7,502 bases of DNA from Rhodoferax sp. UBA5149 (lineage in GTDB: Bacteria > Pseudomonadota > Gammaproteobacteria > Burkholderiales > Burkholderiaceae_C), in the NCBI RefSeq assembly GCF_002413825.1, contig NZ_DHXT01000079.1, positions 1 through 7,502 on the forward strand, in the 5' to 3' direction. How positions within the stretch are numbered: position 1 is the first letter of the stretch; each line of letters opens with the position of its first letter. Shown one piece after another: positions 5,966-7,502 of this stretch. Made by a program: the position numbers and the translations under genes. Under the pieces are notes generated by a model. The model searched no databases and was not told the origin of the DNA. It saw only the letters and a program-made list of their open reading frames with translations.

Positions 5966-7502
5966 TCCAAGCTCCAAAATCCGAGTCCGCCAAACGCACC
6001 AAGGACAACGAACGCCCTCTGGTGGAGGACATCCGTCTGCTGGGCCGCATTCTGGGTGATGTCATCCGCGAGCAGGAGGGTGTCGCGGCCTTCGAGTTGA
6101 TCGAGCAAATCCGCAAGCTGTCGGTGGCGTTTCGCCGCGACGCCGACCACGAGGCCGACAAGGCGCTCAAGAAACTGCTCAAGGGCCTGAGCGGCGATCA
6201 AACCGTCAGCGTGATTCGCGCCTTCACCTATTTCAGTCACCTCGCCAATCTGGCGGAAGACCGCCATCACATCCGGCGCCGTGCCATCCACGAACGCGCC
6301 GGCGACACCCAGGAAGGCAGCATAGAAGTGGCGCTGGCGCGCCTGCGCTGGGCCGGTATTGCCCCCAAAACAATCTCCGACACGCTGGCCACCAGCTTTG
6401 TGTCGCCGGTGCTCACGGCCCACCCGACCGAGGTGCAGCGCAAAAGCATTCTGGACGCCGAGCGCGACATTGCCCAGCTGCTGGTGGCACGCGACGACAT
6501 CAAGGTCAAGGCCGCGTCGGTCAACGCCAACAAGGACGCCCTGACCCCGCGCGAACTGGCCGCCAACGAGGAGCAGATGCGGGCCCGCGTGCTGCAGCTC
6601 TGGCAAACCCGGCTGCTGCGCTTCACCAAGCTCACGGTGGCCGACGAGGTCGAGAACGCGTTGAGCTATTACGAATCGACCTTCTTGCGCGAAATCCCCA
6701 AGCTCTATGCCGATCTGGAACGCGAGCTGGGCCAGCACCCGGTGCACAGCTTTTTGCGCATGGGCCAGTGGATTGGTGGCGACCGCGACGGCAACCCGAA
6801 TGTGAACGCGCAAACCCTGACCCACGCGCTGCGCCGCCAGGCCGATGTGGCCTTGCGCCACTACCTGACCGAAGTGCATTTTCTGGGCGGTGAACTGTCG
6901 CTTTCCACCATGCTGGTGGACTGCCTGCCCGCCATGCAGGCCCTGGCCGACCGTTCGCCCGACAACAACGAGCACCGCAGGGACGAACCTTACCGGCGCG
7001 CTCTGATCGGCGTCTACGCCCGACTCGCCGCCACCCTCAAGGACTTGACCGGCGGCGACGCCGCGCGCCACGCCGTGGCCCCGCAAAACGCCTACACATC
7101 GGCAGAAGAATTCCTGGCCGACCTGCGCACCATCGAGGCCTCGTTGCTGGCGCACCATGGCGCGGCGCTGGTGGCGCAACGGCTGCACCCGCTGATTCGG
7201 GCGGTCGAGGTCTTTGGCTTTCATCTGGCCACCGTGGATTTGCGCCAAAGCTCGGACCAGCACGAAACGGTGGTGGCCGAGCTACTGGCCGTGGCGCGCA
7301 TCGAGCCCGCTTACGCGCAGCTCGATGAAATGGCGAAACGCCGTCTGCTGATTGACCTGCTCAACGAAGCCCGCCCCCTGCGGGTGATGGGCACGGTCTA
7401 CTCGGCCCACGCCCAGAGTGAGCTCGCCATTTTCGAAGCCGCCAAGGTGATGCGCGAGCGCTTGGGCGCGCAAGCCATCCGCCACTACATCATCAGCCAC
7501 AC
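5962..7502 (+). CDS. ppc: Phosphoenolpyruvate carboxylase, N-terminal part (cut by window end)
   Basis: The enzyme carboxylates phosphoenolpyruvate with bicarbonate to oxaloacetate and refills the TCA cycle in the cytosol. The frame runs open from 5962 to the window edge: 513 codons of an expected 880-950. Clear family marks are LVEDIRLLGRILGDVIREQEG (20-40), AFTYFSHLANLAED (87-100), the catalytic LTAHPTEVQRKS (His154, equivalent to E. coli His138), QWIGGDRDGNPNV (269-281) with the conserved Arg and Asp, and a later FGFHLATVDLRQSSDQHE segment around Asp426. The PEP-binding and allosteric aspartate sites in the C-terminal half are outside the window. The ATG at 5962 is the only start that gives the standard N-terminus; no in-frame alternative lies close upstream and no good ribosome site precedes it. 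It is divergent from hemC across 102 bases; a ppc-hemC neighbourhood is, from memory, common in Burkholderiales. Confidence 0.97.
   Translation, partial: MIQAPKSESAKRTKDNERPLVEDIRLLGRILGDVIREQEGVAAFELIEQIRKLSVAFRRDADHEADKALKKLLKGLSGDQTVSVIRAFTYFSHLANLAEDRHHIRRRAIHERAGDTQEGSIEVALARLRWAGIAPKTISDTLATSFVSPVLTAHPTEVQRKSILDAERDIAQLLVARDDIKVKAASVNANKDALTPRELAANEEQMRARVLQLWQTRLLRFTKLTVADEVENALSYYESTFLREIPKLYADLERELGQHPVHSFLRMGQWIGGDRDGNPNVNAQTLTHALRRQADVALRHYLTEVHFLGGELSLSTMLVDCLPAMQALADRSPDNNEHRRDEPYRRALIGVYARLAATLKDLTGGDAARHAVAPQNAYTSAEEFLADLRTIEASLLAHHGAALVAQRLHPLIRAVEVFGFHLATVDLRQSSDQHETVVAELLAVARIEPAYAQLDEMAKRRLLIDLLNEARPLRVMGTVYSAHAQSELAIFEAAKVMRERLGAQAIRHYIISH

Noticed and set aside
5860..7263. 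A 468-codon open stretch on the minus strand, in frame with hemC and running antisense through ppc
   Set aside because: It lies opposite an unmistakable ppc coding frame, and its translation is low-complexity Gln/His/Gly-rich shadow sequence. HemC has its normal N-terminus at 5859.

Overview
The window looks like the core chromosome of a GC-rich betaproteobacterium of the order Burkholderiales, most likely Comamonadaceae (Rhodoferax/Polaromonas-like). The basis is protein style (HemC, HemD, HemX, HemY, PEP carboxylase and an RNase E tail), the gene order, and a short repeat-like insert inside hemD that resembles interspersed repeats I recall from that family. The genus is an inference from memory, not a search result.

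Layout: (1) 1-489, + strand, the end of a gene that looks like ribonuclease E, with an Ala/Pro/Val-rich linker and a conserved C-terminal tail. (2) 490-565, a convergent gap holding one strong hairpin terminator that has a T-run on one side and an A-run on the other, so it can serve both strands. (3) 566-5859, - strand, a tight five-gene block read right to left: hemC, hemD, hemX, hemY, then a GAF-like/GGDEF protein. Gaps are 3, 41, 2 and 34 nt, so it is probably one operon ending at the shared terminator. (4) 5860-5961, a 102-nt divergent gap with a candidate promoter, an inverted repeat, a perfect 10-bp palindrome and a possible 15-codon leader ORF. (5) 5962-7502, + strand, the first 513 codons of ppc, cut by the window edge.

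Function: HemC and HemD turn porphobilinogen into uroporphyrinogen III, the common precursor of heme, siroheme and cobalamin. HemX and HemY are membrane-anchored accessory proteins of the same operon. PEP carboxylase makes oxaloacetate from PEP and bicarbonate. RNase E is the main endoribonuclease of the degradosome. The unexpected member is the last gene of the hem block. Its GGDEF domain has lost several catalytic and metal-binding residues but keeps an RxxD I-site at the canonical distance from the signature, which suggests a c-di-GMP receptor rather than a synthase.

Most of the window is ordinary core metabolism. The points worth a second look are the degenerate GGDEF protein, the AT-rich insert read through in frame in hemD, and the structured leader before ppc. 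I see no CRISPR array, tRNA, rRNA, transposase or phage gene.
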